Positions 17,170-26,372 are shown, counted from the first letter of the stretch. The stretch: DNA of 64,000 bases from Candidatus Melainabacteria bacterium (GCA_003151275.1 PLXC01000185.1:110429-174428); one strand, 5' to 3'. Notes: generated by a model from the sequence alone, not told the origin. Numbers and translations are program-made.

Positions 17170-17288
17170 GAAATGGAGCGCGGCTATTCTAGCCGCCTAT
17201 AATCACACGACGTTCACTAGGGAATCATATCCAGAGCTAGTTTTCCTTGTTATCATTAGGGGCGGTTTGGAAAACCGCGCTCCATTTC
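17170..17288. repeat. Inverted pair of 28-bp REP-like hairpin units
   Basis: Unit A (17170-17197, minus) and unit B (17261-17288, plus) share GGCGG at the start and CCGCGCTCCATTTC at the end, and each folds as a 7-bp stem. The stem differs (GCGGCTA/TAGCCGC against GCGGTTT/AAACCGC), so paired bases change together. They flank 63 bases between the convergent fabH and DUF2252 genes. The arrangement is that of a REP/BIME or of a small MITE with 14-bp ends GAAATGGAGCGCGG; it could also work as a bidirectional terminator. Confidence 0.75.
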
Positions 17289-17307
17289 CCAACTGCGTCT
17301 ATTACTG

Positions 17308-18738
17308 CTAAGTCGTCGATTCCACCAACGCTTTTATTCGGCCCGACGCCACAGCCGCCACTAAAGCGGCGTGATCTTTCACTGTTTGCTCTGCGTAGGC
17401 TAGTGAAAATTCAGCGATTGCTTCATCAAAGCCGCTGTGACTGCCTAAATAGCCACGAATATAAGCAGCGTCTCCAGACCTGGCATGTGCGCGCGCCAGC
17501 ACAGAGCCCATGGTTTCGGCAATTTCAAGCATTTGGGGACCGAGCCACATCTCTGGTTCTGGCTTTACTTTTGTGTCCCTAAGTTGCCGAACATAAAAGT
17601 GTCTGCCGTCCTCAAATTCAGTCCATCCCAAAAAAATGTCGCTTGCAGATTGCACAATGCGTTGACCGGCGACAACACGTTGTCCATGATTTTCAAAAGT
17701 GCTTTTGCCAGCGTAGAGCTCTAGCACTGATTCGCGCGCTTCTTTGATCTGCAAAAGCAAGGGCTGATCATCAGGCGCAAGCATCAAAGCAATTGCACAC
17801 ATTGTGCCGACGCTGCCGATACCAACTACTTTGATTGCAAAATCCGATAGACGATATCGACCGAACAATCTTTGTCGGTCTTCTTGAAGCGTCAATTGAT
17901 ACTTCTGAAACGCCTTCATAATGCGCTCTTGCCACTCTTCCTGATCCGATTCTGGAAGGTGGTACACAACTGGTGGCGTATCTTTGATTTTGTAAGCGCC
18001 GTTCATCTGTTGCGTCATCTTCGGGAAATAATAATCCTGGATTGTCCGCTTCATCGCGCGTTTCAATTGTTCCTTACGATGTTTCTGCAATTCCGCATCA
18101 CTAGTTCGTTCGATCACATTTTGCCAATCGACCCGGGCGTACCAGACGTCTAAGATGCTCATTTTGGCGAATTCGCCCATCCGTTCCCGATATCCCCGAG
18201 CAACTGCTTGGGCAGCCGCTTCGCCAAATTTCGGTTTCAAATTATTGTCTAGAGCAGCCAAAACAAAACTGACGGCAAGTCGCTTCAAATCCCATTCCCA
18301 GGGAGCGGGTAATGTTTCGTCGAAATCGTTGATATCGAAAACGATGTTTCTTTCAGGTGTAGCGAAAGCACCAAAATTCAAGAGATGGCAATCTCCACAG
18401 GCTTGAACGCGAATGCCGACATTAGGTGTGTGAGCAAGGTCGGCGGCCATGATCGAGGCTGCTCCGCGATAAAAAGTGAATGGAGACTGGAGCATCCTTC
18501 CATATCTGACCGGTGCCAACTCTTGAATTCGTCCGTGGTTAGACTCTTCCAGGAGTAAAATTGGATCGCGTCTGTCCTCGGGTGGGTTCCAAGCGGCGTG
18601 CAGCTTATGAGGAAAGGCAGCCTTCAGCGCTTTTCCGCGTTCTTTTCTATTATCTCGAGGAGATATCGTGTTGTCGTGAAGGACGGCTGATCCGTCTTTC
18701 CCTGGCTGTTTGCCGGATTGGTCATTGTGAGCAGCCAT
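17308..18738 (-). CDS. DUF2252 family protein
   Basis: A 476-residue cytoplasmic protein with DUF2252 signatures: RYGRMLQSPFTFYRGAA, CGDCHLLNFGAF and FDINDFDETLPAPWEWDLKRL. The GDxHxxN and DxNDFD motifs are like those of aminoglycoside-phosphotransferase/kinase folds, so a kinase-like activity is often proposed, but no substrate is known. The ATG at 18738 is chosen because GGAGG lies upstream; the frame could extend 65 codons further, but that part is basic and unlike the family. It faces fabH across the inverted hairpins and is divergent from the next gene. Confidence 0.92.
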   Translation of the reverse strand: MAAHNDQSGKQPGKDGSAVLHDNTISPRDNRKERGKALKAAFPHKLHAAWNPPEDRRDPILLLEESNHGRIQELAPVRYGRMLQSPFTFYRGAASIMAADLAHTPNVGIRVQACGDCHLLNFGAFATPERNIVFDINDFDETLPAPWEWDLKRLAVSFVLAALDNNLKPKFGEAAAQAVARGYRERMGEFAKMSILDVWYARVDWQNVIERTSDAELQKHRKEQLKRAMKRTIQDYYFPKMTQQMNGAYKIKDTPPVVYHLPESDQEEWQERIMKAFQKYQLTLQEDRQRLFGRYRLSDFAIKVVGIGSVGTMCAIALMLAPDDQPLLLQIKEARESVLELYAGKSTFENHGQRVVAGQRIVQSASDIFLGWTEFEDGRHFYVRQLRDTKVKPEPEMWLGPQMLEIAETMGSVLARAHARSGDAAYIRGYLGSHSGFDEAIAEFSLAYAEQTVKDHAALVAAVASGRIKALVESTT

Positions 18739-18889
18739 AACGAACGAACCTCCATACTGTCTCTCATTTTCATACCACGCCTGAGTTCGCAAGACCGCTA
18801 TCCGCTCGCTTAAAACTAGGGATATGCCTCTAGCCAAATGTTTATGGCGGCAATTACACTGTACGTCGGGAAAGCGATAGCAGGTTTTT

Positions 18890-19237
18890 ATGAGTATCCA
18901 AAAAAAGGGAAGCTTTACGTTCGTTGCAATCATTTGCTGCGTTATCTGTATAGCCTTGGGAATTTTTTACGGCTTAAATCAGAACAGCAGACCGTTTACG
19001 ATGAAGCCAAGTCCAGTTCCAAGCGGACCAGAGCCTCCGTTTAACAACAGCCAGTACCTGGCTAGACCCGTCTCAGCAAGTGCACAAGCCTCCGCCGTCG
19101 CACGAGCAAACGCTGTGCCAGCTGCCATGGCTATGCAAGCCTCTGCCGCCGCTACTACTGCAGCAACTGCTAACGCCGTTGCCGCTGCCAGAGCTGCCGC
19201 CGGTGGACAACCACAAACACGTACGAATGCCTGGTAA
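18890..19237 (+). CDS. Membrane-anchored alanine-rich protein
   Basis: A 115-residue protein with a signal-anchor at residues 9-28 (FTFVAIICCVICIALGIFYG), a Pro/Ser linker and a 50-residue tail very rich in Ala with Arg, Gln and Thr that would form helix or remain flexible. The anchor end LGIFYGLN recalls those at 8234 and 8840. No enzymatic motif. No strong ribosome-binding site is seen. The last 30 bases of the coding region recur 73 bases downstream. Function unknown. Confidence 0.65.
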   Translation: MSIQKKGSFTFVAIICCVICIALGIFYGLNQNSRPFTMKPSPVPSGPEPPFNNSQYLARPVSASAQASAVARANAVPAAMAMQASAAATTAATANAVAAARAAAGGQPQTRTNAW

Positions 19238-19294
19238 CTAAAAACTCCCAAGGTACCGGCCTGCAGCTGCCGCCGGTGGGCAACCACAAACACG
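19192..19294. repeat. 30-bp direct repeat of a gene 3' end
   Basis: Bases 19192-19221, inside the end of the alanine-rich protein gene, recur at 19265-19294 with one mismatch (29 of 30). The second copy lies outside the gene and out of frame, so it is a leftover of a local duplication or of slipped replication in a GC-rich repeat. Confidence 0.75.
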
Positions 19295-19470
19295 GGGTCG
19301 CGCAGCATCCTGTCAGGCAAGTTGTCAGGGCGCGTTTAATATTTGGCTCAAAGAGACTCTGTTCCTGCTAACCTGTGTTTCCAGCTTTGGGAACTAATAA
19401 GACAACTTTGCGCCTAAACACCTAATGCAGAGCTATAACCAATGGTTTTAACAGTCAGGAGTGAGCGCTA

Positions 19471-20973
19471 ATGCGTGTGCTTGTCGTCGAGGATAATCCG
19501 ACGCAGTCGACTTTTGCACGAATCAGCCTGCAGCGAAGGGGGCTCGATGTGAATTGTGCTGCCACGCTCGATGAAGCGGTGAATTATTTGAAGGCCGATA
19601 ACATCGATGTCGTATTGCTCGATTTATCGCTGCCTGACAGCAACGGCATCGAAACTTTTTACAAAATCCGTTCAGTGGCGGCGGGCGTACCCACTGTAGT
19701 ATTTACCGGTTTAGACGATCAAGACATCGCCATTGAAGCGTTGAAAAACGGCGCCCAGGACTATCTTATAAAAGGATTGGCCGGCGATGACTCTGTTTTT
19801 AGGTGTCTGCAATATGCAATCGAGCGAAACAAAGTTGAAGTCGCTTTGCGAAAGAGCGAACGGCGACTGCGCATCATTTTGGAGCACTCATATGACGCGT
19901 TCGCTTCCATGGACAATCGCTTCAACATAACTGACTGGAACAATCAGGCCGAACGAACATTCGGTATCACGCGATCAGAAGCTCTAGGTCGCAGTCTCGC
20001 CATTATTGCGCCTCATCACTTGCGCAAACAATATGCGCGGGACGTCGATGAATACTTCAAGGACAATGAAGGCAGTGTTCTGCGCATGACCACCGAATTG
20101 ATGGCTGAACATAGGGATGGGCATGAGTTTCCAATCGAAATGGTCGTGTTCAAAATATATGAAGATGATAACTACATGTTCTGCGCGTTCGCGCGCGATA
20201 TCACCGAAAGAAAACATGTCAATGAAGAGCTGGAACGCCGTGTGCAAGAACGAACGGCAGAACTGACTCAATCAAACGAAGAGCTTCGCCAATTCGCTAA
20301 AATTGCATCTCATGATTTGCAGGAGCCACTACGGGCAGTGCAAGGATTTGCCAATCTTCTGCAAGAGAGCACGAAGGAAAAACTAGACAAAGATTCTGAA
20401 GAATTCATTGAATATATTTTGGATGGCACTCAGCGCATGCAGCAATTGATTCAGTCGGTTCTCTTGCATTCAAACATTGCCACGAAAGAAGATACTGAAA
20501 ATATCGCAAGCGAGTGCAATTCAATCATCGAAGAAGTTTTGGAAAATTTGGATGCAACTATCAAGGAGTGCCATGCCAAGCTCGAGGTTGATAATTTGCC
20601 CAGCGTTGCAGTTGAAAGATCCCAAATGGTACAACTCTTTCAAAACTTAATAAGCAACGCTCTTAAGTATCGAGATAAGGAAGCCCCGCAAATTTTTATT
20701 ACTGCCGAGAAGACGGTTAATGAATGGCTGTTTTCAATACGCGACAATGGTATCGGGATTGACCCTAAGTATGCCGACAGGATTTTTGACATGTTTGCCC
20801 GGCTTCATGGTAAGACAAAGTACACGGGGACGGGGATGGGGTTGGCTATTTGCAAAAAGATCGTGACATCGCACGGCGGTAGAATTTGGGTTGAATCGGA
20901 AGTCGGGCAAGGATGCATTTTTCTTTTTACTTTGCCGGCAGGAAAAACTAAGGAGAGCGGTAATGGAAAATAA
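19471..20973 (+). CDS. Sensor histidine kinase with N-terminal receiver and PAS domains
   Basis: A 500-residue cytoplasmic signalling protein with no membrane segment. Receiver domain at residues 1-118 with phospho-acceptor Asp51 and the VVEDN acidic patch; PAS at about 128-245; a coiled linker; HisKA with His281 in ASHDLQEPLRAVQGF; and HATPase_c with NALKYRDK, DNGIGI and GTGMGLAICKKIV. The ASHDLQEP type of H-box is common in phytochrome-like kinases. It overlaps the next gene, a response regulator, by 11 bases, so the two form a two-component pair. The receiver at the N-terminus may itself be an input from another kinase. Confidence 0.95.
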   Translation: MRVLVVEDNPTQSTFARISLQRRGLDVNCAATLDEAVNYLKADNIDVVLLDLSLPDSNGIETFYKIRSVAAGVPTVVFTGLDDQDIAIEALKNGAQDYLIKGLAGDDSVFRCLQYAIERNKVEVALRKSERRLRIILEHSYDAFASMDNRFNITDWNNQAERTFGITRSEALGRSLAIIAPHHLRKQYARDVDEYFKDNEGSVLRMTTELMAEHRDGHEFPIEMVVFKIYEDDNYMFCAFARDITERKHVNEELERRVQERTAELTQSNEELRQFAKIASHDLQEPLRAVQGFANLLQESTKEKLDKDSEEFIEYILDGTQRMQQLIQSVLLHSNIATKEDTENIASECNSIIEEVLENLDATIKECHAKLEVDNLPSVAVERSQMVQLFQNLISNALKYRDKEAPQIFITAEKTVNEWLFSIRDNGIGIDPKYADRIFDMFARLHGKTKYTGTGMGLAICKKIVTSHGGRIWVESEVGQGCIFLFTLPAGKTKESGNGK

Positions 20974-21772
20974 CATCGAAATACTTCTGGTAGAGGACAC
21001 TCCCAGCGATATTCGGCTGACCCAAGAGGCTCTAAAACGTTCTGGTCTGAAGTACACGATGTCGGTTGTCAATGATGGCGTTGAGGCCATGGACTATCTC
21101 CATGAGCGCACGAAAGGTGGGCAGCAAATGCCTGACTTGATTCTCTTAGACTTGAATATGCCCCGCAAGAACGGGCATGAAGTTTTGGCAGAAATAGAGG
21201 CTGACAGCATACTGACAAAAATTCCTGTCGTTCTTATGACCGTGTCTGAAAGAGACGAAGACGTTCTGGAAGCGCTCAAGCTGAAGATGAACTACTATCT
21301 TGCAAAACCTGTAACTGCGCAGAAACTGACTGCTCTCGTTAAGTCGATTTACGAATTGCATACTGAAGGTCAAGTTAAGGATGCGAAGGTGGATCCGACT
21401 GAACAGGCGCACGTGCACTATGTTCTGGCTGGAAACCCCCATACATCACCGATGGTGCTAACCAAATTGGCAGAAGATTCTGAACCTCGCATTCGGGCAA
21501 AAGTTGCTGAGCATCCAGAGACCCCAGGTGAAGTGCTGTTGCGTCTTGCACAAGATGCCAGCGCAGAAGTGCGCTTGGGTGTTTCCGAAAATCAGAACGC
21601 CTCACCAGCTGTGCTTGAGAGATTGGCTAAAGATCCCAGCGAAGATGTGCGTTTAGGCTTAGCTAGCAATCCACACATACCGTCGGATATTTTGGCGATA
21701 TTGATGGAAGACGAAAACATGTTTGTGTCATCCAATGCCAAGAAAACTCTGTCGGAATTATCCGCCCGCTAG
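20963..21772 (+). CDS. Response regulator with C-terminal LRV (leucine-rich-variant) repeats
   Basis: Residues 1-135 form an Rcp1-type receiver with phospho-acceptor Asp63 (LILLDLNMPRKNG), the VEDT acidic pocket and the conserved Lys in YYLAKPVT. From about residue 150 to 265 run four or so LRV-type repeats of about 24 residues (LAGNPHTSPMVLTKLAEDS, VAEHPETPGEVLLRLAQD, VSENQNASPAVLERLAKD, LASNPHIPSDILAILMED). No DNA-binding or enzymatic output domain, so output is probably by protein contact through the repeats. ATG at 20963 has AGGAG upstream and overlaps the kinase stop, giving translational coupling. Confidence 0.93.
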   Translation: MENNIEILLVEDTPSDIRLTQEALKRSGLKYTMSVVNDGVEAMDYLHERTKGGQQMPDLILLDLNMPRKNGHEVLAEIEADSILTKIPVVLMTVSERDEDVLEALKLKMNYYLAKPVTAQKLTALVKSIYELHTEGQVKDAKVDPTEQAHVHYVLAGNPHTSPMVLTKLAEDSEPRIRAKVAEHPETPGEVLLRLAQDASAEVRLGVSENQNASPAVLERLAKDPSEDVRLGLASNPHIPSDILAILMEDENMFVSSNAKKTLSELSAR

Positions 21773-21781
21773 TTCGCCATA

Positions 21782-22219
21782 ATGCCATCAACTAAGCGCG
21801 CCACTATATGTGATACCAACCGAGGTTTTTACAGACATTGGACGTCTGTCAACCTTCGCTATGGTGACACTGATAGGCAAGGACATGTCAACAATGCAGT
21901 ATTCTGCACTCTACTCGAGTCCGGCCGAGTTGACTTCCTGTTTGATAGAGACGTGCCCATCTGCGGAGCCGGCAAGAGTTGGGTAATTGCAAGATTGTCG
22001 CTGGATTATCTAGCTGAGTTGAATTTCCCCGGTCTAGTTGACGTTGGTTCTAAAGTGCTTTCCATGGGAAACAGCTCTTTCACGGTCGGGCAAGCCCTCT
22101 TCGTCAACACGAAGTGTTGCTCGACAGCGGAGTCGATCATTGTTCTCACTGACGAGCAAACAAAGAAGGCTAGTGCGCTGACTCCTGAGATCAAACGGAT
22201 ACTCGAAGGGATTAGTTGA
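21782..22219 (+). CDS. Acyl-CoA thioesterase, hotdog fold (4HBT family)
   Basis: A 145-residue hotdog-fold enzyme, likely to hydrolyse acyl-CoA thioesters in the cytoplasm. RYGDTDRQGHVNNA (about residues 27-40) carries the catalytic Asp and the GHVNN turn typical of 4-hydroxybenzoyl-CoA thioesterase relatives; YLAEL and VGSKVLSMGNSSFTV supply the central strand and helix. The start is 10 bases after the response regulator, with no clear ribosome-binding site, so it may be translated by coupling. It ends two bases before the convergent phosphofructokinase stop. Confidence 0.88.
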   Translation: MPSTKRATICDTNRGFYRHWTSVNLRYGDTDRQGHVNNAVFCTLLESGRVDFLFDRDVPICGAGKSWVIARLSLDYLAELNFPGLVDVGSKVLSMGNSSFTVGQALFVNTKCCSTAESIIVLTDEQTKKASALTPEIKRILEGIS

Positions 22220-22221
22220 AT

Positions 22222-23427
22222 TTAGTAGACGCGAATTGGAGTTCCAGTTACTTTTACGGCTTCAGCTGTAGCTTTCTCCGGTTCCCGTCCAAAACATACA
22301 CCTAGTGTTTCGAAGAGGGCGACATCTGCGTCAGTGACATGACGTTGAATAATTGCATCTTTCACATCCATGTATTCGACTTTACCGGAGCGATAAGAAA
22401 CCACGGTTACTCCGAAGATGCCTTGGGAAATGAGTTCCACAGCGGCTGATCCGACTTCGAGTCCAAAATTTGAGTCCACAGCAGAACTAAATCCACATCG
22501 CACCAGATGACTGGGTCGAATTTCGCGAACTTCTGGAATCTCGTAAAGACCTTCAACAAATTGGCCGGTGCGCTTCATGAATTCTTTGATTTCTGGATCC
22601 GCTTTGATCCGATCTTCGATTTGTTTGACTACGAATCGCCCAGCTCCCATCAGCTTTCTGTGCCCAAACGAGTCTGCTTCCGAAGTCATATCAACGAGTT
22701 CGTTTCCGGATGCATCTCTCAAGCCTTCAGCAACAACTACGATTGCCGTACCGGCATGAACATCACTCGTTTCGATGCGCTTGCAGAATACTTCTTTGAC
22801 GCGTTTGTACAGCACATCAAAGTTTACTGGTATCTCTGGAATTAGGATAGCATCAGCGTCTGCTGCGACACCGCCGCGAAATGCGGTGTGTCCGGCATAA
22901 CGTCCGAACACTTCCATGACGATAATTCTGTTGTGTGTTCTGCCCGTAGTTTTTAGGTCACGAACGAATTCTGCGATTCGATTTATTGTTGAATCACCGC
23001 CGACGCTATAAGGCATCAAGTCCAGGTCCATAGTCTTAGGAGCATGAACACAGGGGATGCCTCGACCCGCCAAGTCAACTACAACGCTTCCCGTGTCGTC
23101 ACCACCGGCGATGACTAGAGCATCCAGATTGAATTTTTTCAACCCTTCCTTGATGCGTTCATATTTTTTTTCATCTTTGATTTTTGAAACTTTTACGCGA
23201 GAGTTGCCGGCTTCACTACCGGCTATGATTACGTCGATTTGTTCGATGCGCTCTTTTGTCAGCTTGGTTAGACTCTTCAGATCTTTGAGGTTGTAAAGCC
23301 CAGCGTATCCGTTTGGAATAATCCACGCGGTAATGCCCTTGCTCAATGCCATCAACGCAGCGCCCTTGATGACTCCATTCAGACCACCGCAATCGCCGCC
23401 GGAGGTAATGATTCCTATGTTTTTCAC
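22222..23427 (-). CDS. Phosphofructokinase, PPi-dependent type
   Basis: Phosphorylates fructose 6-phosphate to fructose 1,6-bisphosphate. IGIITSGGDCGGLN (N-terminus), IAGGDDTGSV near residue 100 and PKTMDLDL are the PFK signatures. In the GGDDT motif the second Asp replaces the Gly seen in ATP-dependent enzymes and usually means pyrophosphate as donor; this is inferred from motif only. Length 401 is in the PPi-PFK or long-form range. The GTG at 23427 is chosen because GGAG lies six bases upstream and the family begins there; another GTG is four codons earlier. Convergent with the thioesterase. Confidence 0.93.
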   Translation of the reverse strand: MKNIGIITSGGDCGGLNGVIKGAALMALSKGITAWIIPNGYAGLYNLKDLKSLTKLTKERIEQIDVIIAGSEAGNSRVKVSKIKDEKKYERIKEGLKKFNLDALVIAGGDDTGSVVVDLAGRGIPCVHAPKTMDLDLMPYSVGGDSTINRIAEFVRDLKTTGRTHNRIIVMEVFGRYAGHTAFRGGVAADADAILIPEIPVNFDVLYKRVKEVFCKRIETSDVHAGTAIVVVAEGLRDASGNELVDMTSEADSFGHRKLMGAGRFVVKQIEDRIKADPEIKEFMKRTGQFVEGLYEIPEVREIRPSHLVRCGFSSAVDSNFGLEVGSAAVELISQGIFGVTVVSYRSGKVEYMDVKDAIIQRHVTDADVALFETLGVCFGREPEKATAEAVKVTGTPIRVY

Positions 23428-23618
23428 AGCTTTCTCCACTCGTACTGATCCAACTAAGGATTTGTATCACGGATGGTCGGAAATGGCATGCAGCGGGGCT
23501 TACTTGCCAATAAATCTTTGTGCTTGAGCCAATGGACTTGATATCAGATCAGAACAAAGTAGATCCATCTGCACTTCGCACTGTTCCACCCAATGTGGCT
23601 GTGTGTAGGCTGGTTCAA

Positions 23619-24215
23619 TTATTTGCCGAGAAATGCGCTTGCTTCGTCAAACGCAAATGGACTAGATATCATACCAATTTCGTACAATATCGAGGCTGCG
23701 CCTTCGATACCACCGTAATAGCGATCGCTTTTCAGAATGCTGACCAGAGCGGCGGGAAAGTCCGTTTGTGAGAGGGCGACTTCGTCAGGACTGTACCAGC
23801 CTACGAACTCTCCGTGCTGAGTCATCGGTTGATAGCCCGGACCTGGGGACGGTGGGTAGTTCTCTTGACCGGTGCCAGAGCCAGGATCGGAGCCGCCGCC
23901 TCCACCGCCACCGCCACCACCGCTAGATGGTCTGGACTTGCCGCCAATGAAATCCATATCGCAAGTGTTCAAATCGACCGAAGATGTTGAAACGTTTGGC
24001 AGCATCGATACGCCTTGAGTGCCACCACTTTGACTGCTTGCACTTTGATTGGCAGTTTGAACTGCACTATTGGTTGCATTGTTGACTGCAGAGCTTGCAA
24101 TTCTGTTGACTGCTTTGCGTGCGCTCTGCGCAGGCGCTGGTCCTGTTGTGATGACGATCATCAAGCTGACTAGAGCAATTCGAGTAAGTGTCGCAATGAT
24201 CACGTTCACGTTCAT
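23619..24215 (-). CDS. Secreted hypothetical protein with glycine tract
   Basis: A 198-residue protein with a signal peptide (IALVSLMIVITTGPAPAQ). The mature part begins with Ala/Asn/Ser-rich helix-like sequence (VNNATNSAVQTANQSA), has a run of ten glycines near residue 100, a Pro/Gly linker and a structured C-terminal part with GWYSPDEVALSQTDFPAA and YGGIEGAASILYEIGM. No family recognised. AGAGG abuts the ATG at 24215, so the GTG two codons later is also possible. It lies downstream of the Ser/Thr kinase on the same strand, 98 bases away. Confidence 0.72.
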   Translation of the reverse strand: MNVNVIIATLTRIALVSLMIVITTGPAPAQSARKAVNRIASSAVNNATNSAVQTANQSASSQSGGTQGVSMLPNVSTSSVDLNTCDMDFIGGKSRPSSGGGGGGGGGGSDPGSGTGQENYPPSPGPGYQPMTQHGEFVGWYSPDEVALSQTDFPAALVSILKSDRYYGGIEGAASILYEIGMISSPFAFDEASAFLGK

Positions 24216-24313
24216 ACCTCTTTGCTATAAACAAACCAGGGCGGTGGTTTGTTCATTCATAATGCGGTATGGTCGTGACCTAGAGATGACAGCAGCGTGA
24301 CTTGCTCGTGACA

Positions 24314-25924
24314 TTAGCGAATGTTCGGTGCCGGCTCAACTGATTCAGTTGGGGTGTATTGCCCGCTCGCGACTAGGGCCGCTTTGATGGCATTGCCCAG
24401 ATGACGCAAGACGTCGGCATAATCCATCCGCGCCTCGGCCTCCATTCCATAGCCTGCTCCGTGGATCAATTTTTGTTCGCCATAGATCTTCAAAGCTTTT
24501 TCATAGTAGTCGACTGCCGTCTGATACTTGCCCAATTCCTTGTAACACTTGCCCACGTGTTGGTAGTTGTCGGCTAGGTAGTATGGGTCATTACCTTTAT
24601 AGGCGCTCAAGCCGAACAGGAGAAGTGGTATCGCTTTCTCGTAATCCTTATTGACGAAATATGTGTAAGATTTATTGTCGAGGTCTCTTGCATCAGCAAG
24701 CGGATTTACTCCGTATGCGCTAGAGCGATGGTGAGCGAATGCAAAAAAAGCCATGGAGGTTACAAAGCCCATCGACACCGCACAGCACAAGGTCAGGACC
24801 AACCTTTTTCTTGATGGTGTAAGCTTCGTTTTTTGCGGAAGCTTCTTTAGCTTGATGGATTTTCCATCTCGAACGGCTTGCAAATCTTTGAGCAAATCTT
24901 CAGCAGTTTGATAGCGATCCTGAGGTTCTTTTGCAAGACACCGCATGATAATCGACTCTAGATTTTTCGGTACTTTGTAGTCCTGCGGCAGCGCCGAGAT
25001 CGCCTTTGGCACGTCGTTGATGTGTTTCAGAATTATCTTGATCGGATTTTCGGCCATGAACGGTGGATGCCCTGTCAGAGTCTCATACATCACACATCCG
25101 AGGGCATAAATATCGGTGCGATTATCAAGTTTATTGCCAAGACATTGTTCTGGTGACATGTATAACGGGCTGCCGAATATGTCACCAGTTTGAGTTAGAT
25201 TGTGTGTTGCTTTTTGTTGGCTCGGCAGAACTTTAGCAATTCCAAAATCGACAAGTTTGACGAAATCACCGCCATCAAGTCCCTTGGTGAGCATGATGTT
25301 GCTTGGTTTTATGTCGCGATGAATCACATTCTTACTATGTGCATGGACGATTGCTTCACAGACTTGAATGAAAATTTCTTCCGCTCTTGGCACATCGAGA
25401 TAGCCATCTTTTTGAAGAACGGCATCGAGGCTGGTGCCATCGAGGTAGTCCATGACGATGTACGGCGATCCCTTTTTCCCCATGCCGTAGTCGTAAACAG
25501 CAACAAGATTTGGGCTAGTCAGGCCGCTTGCTGCCTCAGCTTCTTGTTGAAATCGCTTGAGAGAATTTTTGTCCTCAACGAGGTTTGCATTGAGAACCTT
25601 AATGGCAAATGTCTTTTGCAATTCTTTGTCACGAACTTTGTAGACGGCGCCCATGCCACCGCGACCGAGCAGCGATTGAACTTCGTATCGATCTCCAAGG
25701 TTAGCGATTACAGCTTCAGTGGAAAGCTGATTCTCGGCTTCACTAATCTGCGGATCCGCTTCGGGAGCAGCGTCTTCGGGCTGTGATTCGGGCGCCACAC
25801 AGCTGCATCGACTTTCAACCGACAGAAAACGTGTTACATTGCTCCGCGCTTTATCGCTAATTGGTTTTCCGCAAAGAGAGCAAGTTGTCTTCAGTTCGAC
25901 CTTGGATTTTTCTTTGAAATTCAA
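24314..25924 (-). CDS. Ser/Thr protein kinase (PknB-type) with TPR domain
   Basis: A 536-residue kinase. It begins with a zinc-binding-like CSLCGK and CSC segment, then a complete kinase domain at about residues 80-350: GRGGMGAVYK loop, AIKVL lysine, VIHRDIKPSNIML catalytic loop and DFGIAK. A membrane segment (VLTLCCAVSMGFVTSMAFF) is followed by TPRs outside the membrane at about 420-515 (YYLADNYQHVGKCYKEL). The kinase faces the cytoplasm and the TPRs likely sense or bind partners. A TTG at 25924 is used, with AAGGGG about eight bases upstream. A small secreted protein gene is divergent. Confidence 0.95.
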   Translation of the reverse strand: MNFKEKSKVELKTTCSLCGKPISDKARSNVTRFLSVESRCSCVAPESQPEDAAPEADPQISEAENQLSTEAVIANLGDRYEVQSLLGRGGMGAVYKVRDKELQKTFAIKVLNANLVEDKNSLKRFQQEAEAASGLTSPNLVAVYDYGMGKKGSPYIVMDYLDGTSLDAVLQKDGYLDVPRAEEIFIQVCEAIVHAHSKNVIHRDIKPSNIMLTKGLDGGDFVKLVDFGIAKVLPSQQKATHNLTQTGDIFGSPLYMSPEQCLGNKLDNRTDIYALGCVMYETLTGHPPFMAENPIKIILKHINDVPKAISALPQDYKVPKNLESIIMRCLAKEPQDRYQTAEDLLKDLQAVRDGKSIKLKKLPQKTKLTPSRKRLVLTLCCAVSMGFVTSMAFFAFAHHRSSAYGVNPLADARDLDNKSYTYFVNKDYEKAIPLLLFGLSAYKGNDPYYLADNYQHVGKCYKELGKYQTAVDYYEKALKIYGEQKLIHGAGYGMEAEARMDYADVLRHLGNAIKAALVASGQYTPTESVEPAPNIR

Positions 25925-26064
25925 ACCAGCGCCCCTTTCTCGTCACTTTGATTATTCCCAGGAAGCGAGTGGTCGTGTTAAAACATTTCTTTTTTCTCCT
26001 AATGTGGACCCTTTTCGGGTTGATTCCGTCAGAGACACCAATCGAACAGGCGTGAGGGAAACTC

Positions 26065-26208
26065 ATGAAATCGTTAAAAGTCAGAATTCTAATTGCCAGC
26101 ACGCTGTCGCTGTTGCTGTATGGCGCTGAAGCATTCGCGAGCGCACTTGTTGCAGTGCCAACCTCCACATCCGTGACTGCTGCTTTGATTTCGAACAATC
26201 TTAAATAA
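26065..26208 (+). CDS. Small secreted peptide, 47 aa
   Basis: An ATG at 26065 follows GAGGGAAACTC, a strong ribosome-binding site. The 47-codon frame encodes a signal peptide (RILIASTLSLLLYGAEAFA) and a mature peptide of about 21 residues rich in Ser, Thr, Val and Ala. It lies head to head with the Ser/Thr kinase and probably shares its promoter region. No similarity recognised. It could also be a leader peptide or a remnant of a longer protein. Confidence 0.55.
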   Translation: MKSLKVRILIASTLSLLLYGAEAFASALVAVPTSTSVTAALISNNLK

Positions 26209-26336
26209 AACAATCAACATGCGTGAAGCATCTGCTCCCTCTGTCGGGCGGGTTTATAAACGAGTTCTAATCCAGACGCTCGCTTCGTCGTTTCTTTGCC
26301 CTGTTCCCGATTGGACGCGTAAACAAGAGACAGGGT

Positions 26337-26372
26337 AAAATGGCTCGGCGCTCGCCAAGTGGTAGCCATTTT
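26337..26372. other. Perfect 9-bp hairpin upstream of the SGNH-like gene
   Basis: AAAATGGCT (26337-26345) pairs with AGCCATTTT (26364-26372) around an 18-base loop, 36 bases before the gene at 26408. No T-run of a terminator follows directly. It may be an mRNA leader structure or an operator. Confidence 0.35.

Noticed and set aside
23520..23771. Plus-strand frame of 83 codons
   Set aside because: Antisense to the secreted protein at 23619, without supporting features.
23878..23930. Microsatellite of regulatory meaning
   Set aside because: It is the coding run for ten glycines in the secreted protein.
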